Source of the DNA: Lutibacter citreus
GTDB taxonomy: Bacteria; Bacteroidota; Bacteroidia; Flavobacteriales; Flavobacteriaceae
DNA: 64,000 nt
Direction of reading: 5' to 3'
Assembly (NCBI RefSeq): GCF_003260195.1
Contig: NZ_QEIH01000002.1
Coordinates: forward strand, 558,001-622,000
Of this stretch, positions 46,525 to 55,806 are shown piece after piece (position 1 is the first letter of the stretch; each line of letters opens with the position of its first letter). The translations under genes were made by a program, and so were the position numbers. The notes beneath the pieces were generated by a model that saw nothing but the letters and a program-made list of their open reading frames with translations, was not told the DNA's origin and searched no databases.

Positions 46525-48084
46525 ATGGTAAAAGAAATTCAAATTCGTGTAAATCTTAAGGAAGAAAAATTCACAGGTTTTTTAGAAAAAAAAGCTGCGC
46601 GTATTTTAAGAGTTGAATTGAATGAAATTACCGCAGTAAAGGTATTACGTAAATCTATTGACGCCAGAAAAGCCAATATTATTTTCAATTATAAAGTAGC
46701 GGTTTACGTAAATGAAAAAATGCCAGAAACATCAGATTATAATTTTGAATACAAAGATGTTTCTTCAGCAAAAGAAGTTCATATTATTGGTTTTGGACCT
46801 GCAGGAATGTATGCCGCTTTGCGTTGTATAGAATTAGGTTACAAACCTATTGTTTTAGAACGAGGTAAAAATGTTCAGGATAGAAGAAGAGATTTACGAG
46901 CCATTAATCAGTTTCATATTGTTAACGAAGATTCTAATTATTGTTTTGGTGAAGGTGGTGCAGGAACTTATTCAGACGGAAAACTATATACCCGAAGTTT
47001 AAAAAGAGGTGATGTAAGAAGAATTTTTGAAAACTTAGTGTATCACGGAGCTACAGACCAAATATTAGTTGATGCACACCCACATATTGGAACCAATAAA
47101 CTACCAAAAGTTGTAAAAAATATACGGGAAACTATTTTAAAATATGGAGGGGAAATCCATTTTGAAAGTCGTGTTGTAGATTTTGTTATTAAAGATAAGA
47201 AACTAAAGGCTATTCAATTGCTAAACGGTATAGAAATGACTGTAAACGCTGTAATTTTAGCAACTGGTCATTCAGCTAGAGATATTTATTATTTACTAAA
47301 AAGAAAGGATATTTTTATTAAATCAAAATCTTTTGCAATGGGAGTTCGTGTAGAGCATCCGCAAGAAATTATTGATTCAATTCAATACCACTGCAAAGGT
47401 AAAAGAGATGAGTTATTACCTGCAGCTGCATATAGTTTAGTACATCAAGTAAATGGGCGTGGTGTGTATTCTTTTTGTATGTGTCCTGGTGGTTTTATTG
47501 TGCCTGCGGCTACGGCAAATGAAGAGATTGTTGTAAATGGAATGTCTCCATCAAAACGAAATAACCTTTATGCAAATTCAGGAATTGTTGTAGAAATTAA
47601 TGCAGATCAAGATTTAAAAAAATATGAGAAATTTGGAGAATTAAAAGGCTTAGAATTTCAAAAAGATTTAGAAAAATTAGCTTGGGTTGCTGGTGGAAAA
47701 ACGCAAACAGCCCCAGCGCAAAGATTAACTGATTTTGTTGAAGGGAAATTATCCAACTCATTAAATCCTACATCTTACCAACCAGGTTTAAAATCTGCTT
47801 CAATGCATTCTATTCTTCCAAAACAAATAGGAGGAAGACTTAGAAAAGGTTTTGCTGAATTTGGTAGAAAAATGCACGGTTATTATACGGAAGAAGCAAA
47901 TGTAATTGGTGTAGAATCTAGAACTTCTTCACCAATAAATATTCCTAGAACCGAAAAATTATCACATCCAGAAATTGAAGGATTATACCCTTGTGGAGAA
48001 GGTGGCGGTTATGCAGGTGGAATTGTATCTGCAGCTATGGATGGTGAACGATGTGCTGAGGCTGCTATTAAAAATATTCTTTAA
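46525..48084 (+). CDS. NAD(P)/FAD-dependent oxidoreductase (COG2509 type)
   Basis: 519 residues. An N-terminal ferredoxin-like domain (VKEIQIRVNLKEE, about 1-75) precedes the FAD-binding GFGPAGMYAALRCIELG (about 90-106), GEGGAGTYSDGKLYTR (near 143) and the C-terminal GLYPCGEGGGYAGGIVSAAM. This matches the large uncharacterised flavoprotein family COG2509. The substrate is unknown. Its last 17 bases overlap the end of the convergent HAD phosphatase gene. Confidence 0.9.
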   Translation: MVKEIQIRVNLKEEKFTGFLEKKAARILRVELNEITAVKVLRKSIDARKANIIFNYKVAVYVNEKMPETSDYNFEYKDVSSAKEVHIIGFGPAGMYAALRCIELGYKPIVLERGKNVQDRRRDLRAINQFHIVNEDSNYCFGEGGAGTYSDGKLYTRSLKRGDVRRIFENLVYHGATDQILVDAHPHIGTNKLPKVVKNIRETILKYGGEIHFESRVVDFVIKDKKLKAIQLLNGIEMTVNAVILATGHSARDIYYLLKRKDIFIKSKSFAMGVRVEHPQEIIDSIQYHCKGKRDELLPAAAYSLVHQVNGRGVYSFCMCPGGFIVPAATANEEIVVNGMSPSKRNNLYANSGIVVEINADQDLKKYEKFGELKGLEFQKDLEKLAWVAGGKTQTAPAQRLTDFVEGKLSNSLNPTSYQPGLKSASMHSILPKQIGGRLRKGFAEFGRKMHGYYTEEANVIGVESRTSSPINIPRTEKLSHPEIEGLYPCGEGGGYAGGIVSAAMDGERCAEAAIKNIL

Positions 48085-48871
48085 TAGCTTTTGCAACTCC
48101 ATCATTTTTATTGGTATCCGTAACAACATCTGCAACTTGCATAACTTCGTGTTTTGCATTTCCAACGGCAATACCTAACCCAACTGCTTTTAACATTTCA
48201 ATGTCGTTATAATTGTCTCCAAAAGCAACAACATTACCCATTGTAAGTGAAGGGTAACAATTTTTAAGAACAACATCAATCGCTGTTTTTTTGGAAATAT
48301 CTTTATGTGAAATTTCAATATATGTTTCCTTAGACCTGTATAAAATAATTTCACTAGAAAATTCTAGTTCTAAGGAATTATACAACGCATCAATTTCAGC
48401 TTCATCTCCCATACACATAATTTTATGCGCTCCTTTTCCTTCTACTTCCCAAGTTGATAAAACCTCTTTATTTGCTTTTACAACAGGAGTTACTTTTGTG
48501 TTATTCTGTTCTCTTTTTGCCCAATAATCCATTGATGGTACATACCATTCATCTGCGTGGTATAAACTTAAATGAATGGAAGTTTCAATACATTTATTAA
48601 TTACTTCAGCCAAAACACTATTTTTAATAAAAGTTGAATGTAAAACTTCAGAGTTATTTAGTACCAAACCTCCGTTATAGGCAATTAAAGGAGTTTTCTC
48701 ATTTCCAAATTCATTTTGTAAATGACGTAAAGCACTTGGCATACGAGATGAAATTAAAACAAAAGGAATAGGAGCAACCCTTTTTACTTGCTCAATTGTT
48801 GCTTTTGATAATTCTCTGTCCTTATTTAATAGCGTTCCGTCTATATCAGAACAAATTAATTGATAATCCAT
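48068..48871 (-). CDS. Cof-type HAD-IIB hydrolase (phosphatase)
   Basis: 267 residues from ATG 48871; an upstream ATG at 48895 adds eight unlikely residues. HAD motif I CSDIDGTLLNKDRELS carries the nucleophile Asp; motif II is LISSRMPSALRHL; motif IV is VVAFGDNYNDIEML. The Cof class dephosphorylates sugar phosphates or pyridoxal phosphate. It overlaps the convergent flavoprotein gene by 17 bases. Confidence 0.93.
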   Translation of the reverse strand: MDYQLICSDIDGTLLNKDRELSKATIEQVKRVAPIPFVLISSRMPSALRHLQNEFGNEKTPLIAYNGGLVLNNSEVLHSTFIKNSVLAEVINKCIETSIHLSLYHADEWYVPSMDYWAKREQNNTKVTPVVKANKEVLSTWEVEGKGAHKIMCMGDEAEIDALYNSLELEFSSEIILYRSKETYIEISHKDISKKTAIDVVLKNCYPSLTMGNVVAFGDNYNDIEMLKAVGLGIAVGNAKHEVMQVADVVTDTNKNDGVAKAIKEYF

Positions 48872-48986
48872 CTTTATGTTTAAAAATAATCTCACAAAAC
48901 TAAGGAATCCGTTTTTTAATGGAAAAAGTAATTAAGGTATTTAACGAAAACGTTTCATATTTCTTTGAAATTTAGTTAATTAGATA

Positions 48987-49021
48987 TTTGAAATTAGATT
49001 AAAACTAATAATGTACCTTTG
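48987..49021 (+). promoter_or_regulatory. Candidate promoter of the second DEAD-box helicase
   Basis: TTTG at 48987-48990 and TACCTTTG at 49014-49021 fit the Bacteroidota -33 and -7 boxes with 23 bases between. The ATG follows 17 bases after the -7 box. Confidence 0.5.
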
Positions 49022-49038
49022 CCAACTTAATAAACTAT

Positions 49039-50316
49039 ATGGAATTCAAAGAATTAGGAATTATTAGGCCTATTTTAAAGGCTTTAAATGAAGAAGGATA
49101 TACGAACCCAACACCAATACAGGAACAGGCAATCCCTATTTTATTAGATAGAAAAGACTTATTAGGTTGCGCACAAACAGGAACAGGAAAAACTGCTGCT
49201 TTTACCATACCAATATTGCAACACCTATTTAATAGTAAAGAAGATTATAAAGGAAAACGAAAAATTAGATCATTAATTGTTACTCCTACTAGAGAGCTTG
49301 CAATTCAAATAGATGAAAGCATTAGAACTTACGGAAAGTATACTGGTATTAAAAATACGGTTATTTTTGGTGGAGTAAAACAAAGAGCTCAAACAGATGC
49401 ATTGAATAGAGGGGTAGATATTTTAGTCGCAACACCAGGACGTTTGTTAGATTTAATCTCTCAAGGTCATATAAGTTTGCAAAATATAAAGTATTTTGTT
49501 TTAGATGAAGCCGATCAAATGTTAGATATGGGTTTTATTCACGATATAAAAAAGATTATAGCTAAACTTCCTTTTAAAAGACAATCACTTTTCTTTTCAG
49601 CTACAATGCCTTCATCAATAGTTGAGTTATCTGGTAAGATTTTAGGTAAACCTGAAAAAGTTACGATTAAACCAGAGCAGGCAACAGCAGAAAAAGTTGA
49701 ACAAGCGTTATATTTTGTTAGTAAACCTAATAAATCTAAACTACTTATTCATTTAATTGAAGAAAATGAAAATGCTTCTGTATTAGTTTTTTCAAGAACA
49801 AAACATGGTTCTGATAAAATTGTACGTCAATTATTAAAAGCTAATATTAAGGCTGCTGCCATTCACGGAAACAAATCTCAAAATGCCAGACAACGTGCAT
49901 TAGGAAGTTTTAAAAAAGGTGAATTAAATGTTTTAATTGCTACAGATATTGCTGCCAGAGGAATTGATGTTTCAGATTTATCTCTTGTAATAAATTACGA
50001 TTTACCAAACATACCTGAAACCTATGTGCATAGAATTGGTAGAACGGGAAGAGCTAAAGCTAGTGGAATTGCACTATCTTTTTGCAACCAAGAAGAGAAA
50101 GCGTATTTAAGAGATATTCAAAAACTAATTAAACAGCAAATACCGGTTATTGAGGAACATCCATATGTTTTAGATGAAAATGAAGAAATTCCTTTAGCTC
50201 CAAAACCGACTAAAAATCAACGTAAAAAGTCAACACGTAAAACTGGAAATCAGCAAAAAGTGGGAGAACAGACTACAAATAAAAAAAGGAAATATTATCC
50301 TAAAAGAAATAAGTAG
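49039..50316 (+). CDS. DEAD-box RNA helicase (RhlE-like)
   Basis: 425 residues with all DEAD-box motifs: [58 protein letters not shown] and [10 protein letters not shown], and a basic C-terminal tail of about 45 residues rich in Lys and Asn. It remodels structured RNA. It is a close paralogue of the helicase at 17807. It has its own promoter and ends in a long-loop terminator. Confidence 0.95.
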   Translation: MEFKELGIIRPILKALNEEGYTNPTPIQEQAIPILLDRKDLLGCAQTGTGKTAAFTIPILQHLFNSKEDYKGKRKIRSLIVTPTRELAIQIDESIRTYGKYTGIKNTVIFGGVKQRAQTDALNRGVDILVATPGRLLDLISQGHISLQNIKYFVLDEADQMLDMGFIHDIKKIIAKLPFKRQSLFFSATMPSSIVELSGKILGKPEKVTIKPEQATAEKVEQALYFVSKPNKSKLLIHLIEENENASVLVFSRTKHGSDKIVRQLLKANIKAAAIHGNKSQNARQRALGSFKKGELNVLIATDIAARGIDVSDLSLVINYDLPNIPETYVHRIGRTGRAKASGIALSFCNQEEKAYLRDIQKLIKQQIPVIEEHPYVLDENEEIPLAPKPTKNQRKKSTRKTGNQQKVGEQTTNKKRKYYPKRNK

Positions 50317-50319
50317 AAT

Positions 50320-50463
50320 AAAAAGAGGCTGTTTAAAAAGTGTTGAAAACCGTCATTCTGAATTTATTTCAGAATCTCATCATACTGATAATCAATCATT
50401 ATGAGAACCTAAATCAAGTTCAGGTTGACGAAAATTTCACGTCTTAAACAGTCTCTTTTTTTT
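50320..50463 (+). terminator. Long-loop terminator containing a palindromic repeat
   Basis: Arms AAAAAGAGGCTGTTTAA (50320-50336) and TTAAACAGTCTC plus a T run (50444-50463) pair over about 17 positions with one G-U. The loop of over 100 bases contains repeat copy C. The stem resembles the terminator at 2082. Confidence 0.7.
50352..50430 (+). repeat. Palindromic intergenic repeat, family 1 copy C
   Basis: About 79 bases from GTCATTCTGAATTTATTTCA to GTTCAGGTTGACG, with inverted ends. It is closely similar to copy B (opposite orientation) and copy A (same orientation). Confidence 0.8.
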
Positions 50464-50478
50464 GTTTAAAATTTCATT

Positions 50479-51813
50479 CTACAATACTATAGTTTTCCCG
50501 GGTGTTGGCACTGGGTAATTTCCTAAAGCATCAGGTAAAACAGGAGGTGTAGTACTCATATTAGTTCCATCGGTATAATTAAATAAGGCTACTTTAGATT
50601 CAATTGCTTTATCCCATTTCATTTCTTTTCCAGACCAACCAGACATTCTACCAAAAGCACCTGTCATAGATGATTGAGCCGCATAAAAGCCATCATTAAT
50701 ATATTTTTTACCGTGGTAAATACTCTCCATTAATACTTTTTGAACTTTATCATGTGCACCATGAAATTTTCCGTATTTTTCACTACTTGCTGAGAAAATT
50801 TCTTTGCCTTTATGGTTGTATATTTTTGCATTTCCATTAATTACACATTTACCTTTTGTCCCATAAAAATATTCTCCATTTTTATTTTTACAATTAGGTA
50901 TATTTCTGCTATAACTATGAACAGAAACACCATTTTTATATTTAAAATTTGAAGTTAAACTATCAAAACCACCTAAAGAACCTGAGAAATCTTTACCTGG
51001 AGATTTTCCTCCCATTGCTATTACAGATTCTGGATGAGGCTCATTTAAAACCCAGTTTATAATATCTAAATTATGAACATGATATTCTTCTACATTTCCA
51101 CCACTTACCCAAGAAAATGATCTCCAATGTCTGTTTTGAAACTCCATTTCTGTCCAATTTTCTTTTCTAGGTCTAGACAAATCACCAATAGGTCTTCCCA
51201 TCCAATAACATTCAGCAGTTAAAATATCTCCAATTGCACCATTATGAATTTCATTAACAACAGCCTGGTAACCACTTGAGTATCTTCTTTGAAGGCCTGC
51301 TGCTAAATATAATTTTTTTTGCTTAGCCAATGCAGCAGCAGCCATAACTTGTTGAAATCCTATTGAATCTACACATACAGGTTTCTCCATAAATACATGC
51401 TTATTTTGCTTTATAGCTTCCTCTAAAATTTGAGGTTTAAATGCCGCTGGAGTGGTAATAAAAACAACATCTGCTAACGCTATTGCATCTTTATAACCTT
51501 GAAAACCAGTGAATTTAGTTTCTTCAGTTACTTTAATTCTACTTTTATCTTTTACAGCATCTAAAAGTACTTTTTCCTTAACATCTATTTTGTCTTTAAA
51601 CAAATCACACATTGCAACAAGTTCTGTTGGAATTTCTAAATCTAATGCCGCTTTTACTGCTCTTGCTCCTCTTCCTCCACAACCAATAAATGCTATTTTA
51701 AGAGCATCACCTGAACCGCTATTAAAACCTAATCCATTTGCCAATACTCCTGTTGAAGTTAAAAGTCCAGCGCTAACTAAAGCAGAATTTTTTATAAAAT
51801 CTCTTCTTTCCAT
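50479..51813 (-). CDS. Gfo/Idh/MocA-family oxidoreductase with Tat signal
   Basis: 444 residues. An N-terminal twin-arginine signal (MERRDFIKNSALVSAGLL) predicts folded export to the periplasm, as for glucose-fructose oxidoreductase, which carries its cofactor with it. The Rossmann motif IAFIGCGGRGARAVKAAL follows, then MEKPVCVD (the catalytic Lys motif) and GGNVEEYHVHNLDIINWVL. Substrate unknown, probably a sugar. It lies downstream of an FGE-fold gene with a 32-base gap. Confidence 0.92.
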   Translation of the reverse strand: MERRDFIKNSALVSAGLLTSTGVLANGLGFNSGSGDALKIAFIGCGGRGARAVKAALDLEIPTELVAMCDLFKDKIDVKEKVLLDAVKDKSRIKVTEETKFTGFQGYKDAIALADVVFITTPAAFKPQILEEAIKQNKHVFMEKPVCVDSIGFQQVMAAAALAKQKKLYLAAGLQRRYSSGYQAVVNEIHNGAIGDILTAECYWMGRPIGDLSRPRKENWTEMEFQNRHWRSFSWVSGGNVEEYHVHNLDIINWVLNEPHPESVIAMGGKSPGKDFSGSLGGFDSLTSNFKYKNGVSVHSYSRNIPNCKNKNGEYFYGTKGKCVINGNAKIYNHKGKEIFSASSEKYGKFHGAHDKVQKVLMESIYHGKKYINDGFYAAQSSMTGAFGRMSGWSGKEMKWDKAIESKVALFNYTDGTNMSTTPPVLPDALGNYPVPTPGKTIVL

Positions 51814-51845
51814 GATACTATATATATTTATTACTATTTGGTTTA

Positions 51846-52805
51846 TTATTCTAACATAGAAGAAAAGAACATTTCTGCTTCTTCTTTGCTTGGTTGTTTT
51901 AGTGGTCTTACCAATCTGAATCCAACAAATTCAGAGTCTGTATTCCACCAAAAACTTTTTGGTAATTGAGGGTCTCTAGCTTTCCAATCATCTGTTGAGG
52001 TTATTCTGTTTGTACTTCTACAACCGGTTTCATCATCCATAAATGAACCTCCACGAACTGATCTAGGATACAATGCATCTGGCATTCCTCTAGGATCTTT
52101 TTCTCCGTCTTTAAGTTTTGAATAAAAATCTGCATAATATTGGTCTAAACACCATTCTGCAACATTTCCATAAATATCATACAGCCCATTTGGATTTGGT
52201 TTTTTTAATCCAACTAGGTGAAGTTGCTCTTCTGCATTTTTAGCATACCAGGCATATTCGGCCAATTTTTTCTTCTTTTTCCCAAAAAAGTAAGGAGTTT
52301 CTGTTCCTGCTTTTGCTGCAAATTCCCATTCTGCTTCGGTAGGAATTCTGTAAAAAACACCAGTTCTTTTGTACAGCCAGCGACAATATGATAAAGCTCC
52401 ATATTGTGTTAATCCAACGGTTGGTTTCATATCTTCATCCTCCAAACCTTTTGAAGGGTCTTCATAAGGGCTTGATGGTCTTGAAATAACTTCAGGGTTT
52501 GGTTTTCCGTTTGCTAATAAATCTCTTGTAGCATCTGTAAATAATAAAAACTCTTTGTGAGTTACTTCATATGCTCCCATCCAAAAAGAACTTACTTCAA
52601 CTTGTTTTTGGGGCAATTCATCTGTTTCTTTTTTCTTATCTTTTTTTGCCGCTCCTAACAAAAAGGAACCACCTTTAATTGGTACCATTTTAAACGAAAC
52701 ATCAGTTCCATCTATATTTTGTGTGTAAGGTGAAAATTCATTTTGAGCAATTCCTTCAATTGAAAAAAGGACTATTGCTAAGATTAAAACTTGTAATAAT
52801 TTCAT
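51846..52805 (-). CDS. Formylglycine-generating-enzyme fold (SUMF1/GldK-like) protein
   Basis: 319 residues with a signal peptide (about 1-20). The FGE-sulfatase fold is marked by WMGAYEVTHKEFLLF, YRIPTEAEWEFAAKAG, NGLYDIYGNVAEWCLDQY and FVGFRLVR. In RGGSFMDDETGCRSTNR only one of the two copper-binding cysteines of true FGE is present (the first is Asp), so formylglycine formation is unlikely. It is probably a structural or binding protein, as in gliding-type GldK. Neighbours are the Tat dehydrogenase and YceI. Confidence 0.88.
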   Translation of the reverse strand: MKLLQVLILAIVLFSIEGIAQNEFSPYTQNIDGTDVSFKMVPIKGGSFLLGAAKKDKKKETDELPQKQVEVSSFWMGAYEVTHKEFLLFTDATRDLLANGKPNPEVISRPSSPYEDPSKGLEDEDMKPTVGLTQYGALSYCRWLYKRTGVFYRIPTEAEWEFAAKAGTETPYFFGKKKKKLAEYAWYAKNAEEQLHLVGLKKPNPNGLYDIYGNVAEWCLDQYYADFYSKLKDGEKDPRGMPDALYPRSVRGGSFMDDETGCRSTNRITSTDDWKARDPQLPKSFWWNTDSEFVGFRLVRPLKQPSKEEAEMFFSSMLE

Positions 52806-52937
52806 GTATCTACATTTTTATTTTAATGGTCATTCTTTAACTTCGCTCAGCACAAGCATGGTGCTCGTTATTAGTGATTTCCTTGTATGTTAAAATTGGT
52901 TCTGCGTGTTTTATAAATATATAATTTGTAATTTTAA

Positions 52938-53528
52938 TTATTTGGTAAAACTCACTTTAAATTTTACATTCAACTCGTCTTTTGTTTTTAATTTTCCAAA
53001 AAAGGCTGTTGGCTTAACAATATTAAACATAGACATTAAAACGTCTTTATTTCCTTCAAAAGAAATTGTGTTCAATTCAGTATCAAATGAGCTGTTTAAA
53101 GATACGCTAAATGGTTTTTCTACTCCTGCAGCAGCAATTGTTCCTTTTGACTCTAAAACAAACGTAGAATCAGTTATGGAAACAATTTTATTTTCAGTTG
53201 ATTTATATACAATTGAAGGGGTTTCGGTACTTTTTAATGCTTTTTTTATTTTTGAATTCATAATAGGCCCACGCCCACTTTCCATTTTATCTACAGGGAA
53301 ACTAAATTCTAAATTTGAATATAAAATAGCTCCAACCTCAATTTTAAAATCATTAATTAACGTGAAACTACCTGTAGCTTTTAAAACTTCTACAGACCAA
53401 TCGCTAACAGTTGAAGTGCCATCAATTTTCATTGCTGCATTTTCAGATAGCGTGTATGTTGTTTGTGCTTGAATTCCATAATTTAGTAAGAATAGTGTTA
53501 CAAACAGTTTTATTATTTTTATGTTCAT
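52938..53528 (-). CDS. YceI-family lipocalin-like protein
   Basis: 196 residues, signal peptide (about 1-21, ending YGIQAQT). The YceI beta barrel is seen in MKIDGTSTVSDWSVE and KTKDELNVKFKVSF. YceI proteins bind isoprenoids or quinone-like lipids in the periplasm. It lies 14 bases after apbE and probably shares its transcript. Confidence 0.9.
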   Translation of the reverse strand: MNIKIIKLFVTLFLLNYGIQAQTTYTLSENAAMKIDGTSTVSDWSVEVLKATGSFTLINDFKIEVGAILYSNLEFSFPVDKMESGRGPIMNSKIKKALKSTETPSIVYKSTENKIVSITDSTFVLESKGTIAAAGVEKPFSVSLNSSFDTELNTISFEGNKDVLMSMFNIVKPTAFFGKLKTKDELNVKFKVSFTK

Positions 53529-53542
53529 TAGGTATATATTAT

Positions 53543-54538
53543 TTACTTGTTGTTAAAAAAATGTGTTGTTTCAAAAAATATTCCGTTGTTATTAAACAAC
53601 AATAATTCTACGTTGCTATGCTTATTTAAAATTGTATTTATTTCAATTTTATCTGTCACTATATTAAATGTTGAGGCCAAATAATCAGCAGTTGTTGCGC
53701 TAGTTGCAATAACTGAAGATGTATAATTATGTATAACGGGCATTAAATTTTTAGGATTAATTATATGTGAATACTTTTTGCCTTCAATAATTTTATATCT
53801 ATACGTTTTCCCAGAAGTAGCAATTGCTTGTCCTGATTTTAAATTTACTGAATAATTTGTATACTTATTTGCAGATACTCCAACTGTCCAATATTTGGCG
53901 TTTTCGGGGTTTCCATAAACTCTAATATCTCCTGCGGCTTCAATTAAAAAGGACTTGAATTTTTTATTTTTTAAAAACTGATAAACTTTATCTATTATAT
54001 AACCTTTGGCTATTCCGCCTAATTGCAGTTCACTTTTTTTATTTAGTAAATAAGAATTGTTTTCAATTTTTAAAACCTTAGGTAAACCTATTCTATCACC
54101 ATATTTACGGATGCATTTTTTGGTGGGATATTTTCCTTTGTCTCCGGCTTTATTCCAAAGATTAATTAAAGGTTGAATAGAAATATCAAAATAACCATCG
54201 GTTTTGTTAAAGGCAATTTGAGCATATTTTAGTATCTGAATTAATTCGTTTGAAGGGTTTGTTATTTTTCTCTTTTTATTTAGAATGCTAATTTCACTTG
54301 ATTTTAAATAATTGCTGAAAATTTTATTTAATGAATCAACATACAAATAGGTTTCAATAGCAAGAGCATCTGCACTATTTTTATCGGATGTGTAAAAAAC
54401 TAATTTAAAATCTCCTCCTAACTTATTTTCGATATAGGAAAATCTTTTTGCATACATATTAACTGCCGTAAATACAGCTATTAATAACACTATTTTTTTA
54501 CAAAATATTCTATTTTTTTTCAACCTTATTGACTTCAA
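53543..54538 (-). CDS. apbE: FAD:protein FMN transferase (ApbE)
   Basis: 331 residues. N-terminal signal/anchor (about 10-30). The ApbE hallmarks LYVDSLNKIFSNYLKSSEIS (near residue 66), LGGIAKGYIIDKVYQFL and the metal/FAD loop AIATSGKTYRYK with HIINPKN are present. It covalently attaches FMN to threonine of target proteins in the periplasm, such as Nqr subunits or other flavoproteins; no target is visible here. It is divergent from a PAS-AraC regulator. Confidence 0.92.
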   Translation of the reverse strand: MKSIRLKKNRIFCKKIVLLIAVFTAVNMYAKRFSYIENKLGGDFKLVFYTSDKNSADALAIETYLYVDSLNKIFSNYLKSSEISILNKKRKITNPSNELIQILKYAQIAFNKTDGYFDISIQPLINLWNKAGDKGKYPTKKCIRKYGDRIGLPKVLKIENNSYLLNKKSELQLGGIAKGYIIDKVYQFLKNKKFKSFLIEAAGDIRVYGNPENAKYWTVGVSANKYTNYSVNLKSGQAIATSGKTYRYKIIEGKKYSHIINPKNLMPVIHNYTSSVIATSATTADYLASTFNIVTDKIEINTILNKHSNVELLLFNNNGIFFETTHFFNNK

Positions 54539-54687
54539 AAATTATCAACTGCTCAAAGTTATTTTATTAATCACTTTTTTTATATGATTAAATCATCTAT
54601 TTATTGTAAAATATAACCAAACTAAAATATATTTCCTTTAAAAATTAATACTTTAGGCAATTGTAAAAAGAATAAAATATCCATATT

Positions 54688-55428
54688 ATGATTTATGAAG
54701 AGTTGCTTAATCAGAAAATAAATTCCATAAATTTCACCCAAAAATTATTTGAACGTACCAATTTAGGCTTTTTCGCGAAGAATATTGAAGGAAAAATAAT
54801 TAGTCTAAATACATTTATGTTATCTATTTATGGAGTTGATAAAAAATCTACCGTATTGGGAAAATGTGATTATGATTTTTTACCTGCTCATTTTGCTAAA
54901 TCAATTATTAAAGATGACCAATTTGTGCTAAAAGAAGGGAAATCTATTATTGATAAAATTGAAATGGTACCTTTTGTTGATTTTAAAACTTATTGGTTAA
55001 AAACGTCAAAGTATCCAATATTTGATAATAAAAATAATGTTATTGGATTAATTGGAGTTACATCAAAACTGAATGAAAACGGAGCTTATAATTTTAAAAA
55101 TAAAAAGCTAATTAAGGTTTTAAAATATATGGAGACGCATATTGACAAAAAAATATCTTTAGATGATTTATGTGAAATTGCTTTAATGTCCAAAACATCA
55201 TTATTAAGAAATTTTAAAGAAGATTTTAAAATATCCCCTATTGCTTATTTAAAGAAAGTACGATTGCATTTAGCTTGTAAGATGCTTAGAAATTCAGATA
55301 AAGATTTAAGTTCAATTGCATATTCTTGTGGCTACCACGACCAGAGTCATTTTAATAAAGATTTTAAAGCTATGCTAAATGAGACTCCTAAAAAATATAA
55401 AATAAGGTATGAAAACTTAAATTCTTAA
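54688..55428 (+). CDS. PAS-sensor AraC-family regulator
   Basis: 246 residues. The N-terminal half (about 20-130) is a PAS fold (ERTNLGFFAKNIEGKIIS, then a VIGLIGVTSKL strand). The C-terminal half is an AraC HTH: IDKKISLDDLCEIALMSKTS and SSIAYSCGYHDQSHFNKDF. PAS plus AraC implies sensing of a small molecule or redox state. It is divergent from apbE across 149 bases and may control that operon. Confidence 0.9.
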   Translation: MIYEELLNQKINSINFTQKLFERTNLGFFAKNIEGKIISLNTFMLSIYGVDKKSTVLGKCDYDFLPAHFAKSIIKDDQFVLKEGKSIIDKIEMVPFVDFKTYWLKTSKYPIFDNKNNVIGLIGVTSKLNENGAYNFKNKKLIKVLKYMETHIDKKISLDDLCEIALMSKTSLLRNFKEDFKISPIAYLKKVRLHLACKMLRNSDKDLSSIAYSCGYHDQSHFNKDFKAMLNETPKKYKIRYENLNS

Positions 55429-55443
55429 ATAAAAAATGAAATG

Positions 55444-55480
55444 GAAAAACCACTATCTACAATGTAAAAAGTGGTTTTTC
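55444..55480 (+). terminator. Terminator after PAS-AraC gene
   Basis: Hairpin GAAAAACCACT / AGTGG with a T run on its right side (GTGGTTTTTC). It begins 15 bases after the stop. The remaining bases to 55719 are AT-rich with no gene I can see. Confidence 0.6.
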
Positions 55481-55719
55481 ACCTTATCAAACAATTATAC
55501 TCAGGGATCCAAGTGAATATAATGAGTAGTAAATTTATAGTTTGTTTTAAATTATCTCTATGATAAATATCATTTTATTAAAATAAATTTAAAAAAAAGT
55601 TAATTTTATTTAAATTTTTATAATTTTCATTTCCGAAGTGACCTTGCTATTTACAATTTTTCAGAAATATAAAGGCGTAAAAAAAACTTCCAATCTCTTG
55701 AAAGTCTTACTATCACTAG

Positions 55720-55793
55720 TGGAGAAGATGGGAGTCGAACCCACTACCTCTTGACTGCCAGTCAAGCGCTCTAGCCAGATGAGCTACATCCCC
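55720..55793 (-). tRNA. tRNA-Ala(GGC)
   Basis: Full cloverleaf of 74 bases on the minus strand. D arm GCTC/GAGC, anticodon stem CTTGA/TCAAG with loop CTGGCAG (anticodon GGC, Ala), T loop TTCGACT. The acceptor pairs GGGGATG with CTTCTCC, including the G3-U70 pair that is the alanine identity element, but positions 6 and 67 are T-T. The discriminator is A; CCA is not encoded. It follows the gene at 55807 after a 13-base gap. Confidence 0.9.
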
Positions 55794-55806
55794 AAAACCA
55801 AAATTC

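Noticed and set aside
52828-52880. Another intergenic palindromic repeat near the YceI gene
   Set aside because: It begins GGTCATTCTTTAACTTCGCT and has a small AGCAC/GTGCT hairpin, but it lacks inverted ends and a second copy in the window.
52906-53472. Long plus-strand ORF opposite YceI
   Set aside because: The minus strand encodes a complete YceI protein with signal peptide and family motifs; the plus ORF has no recognisable features.
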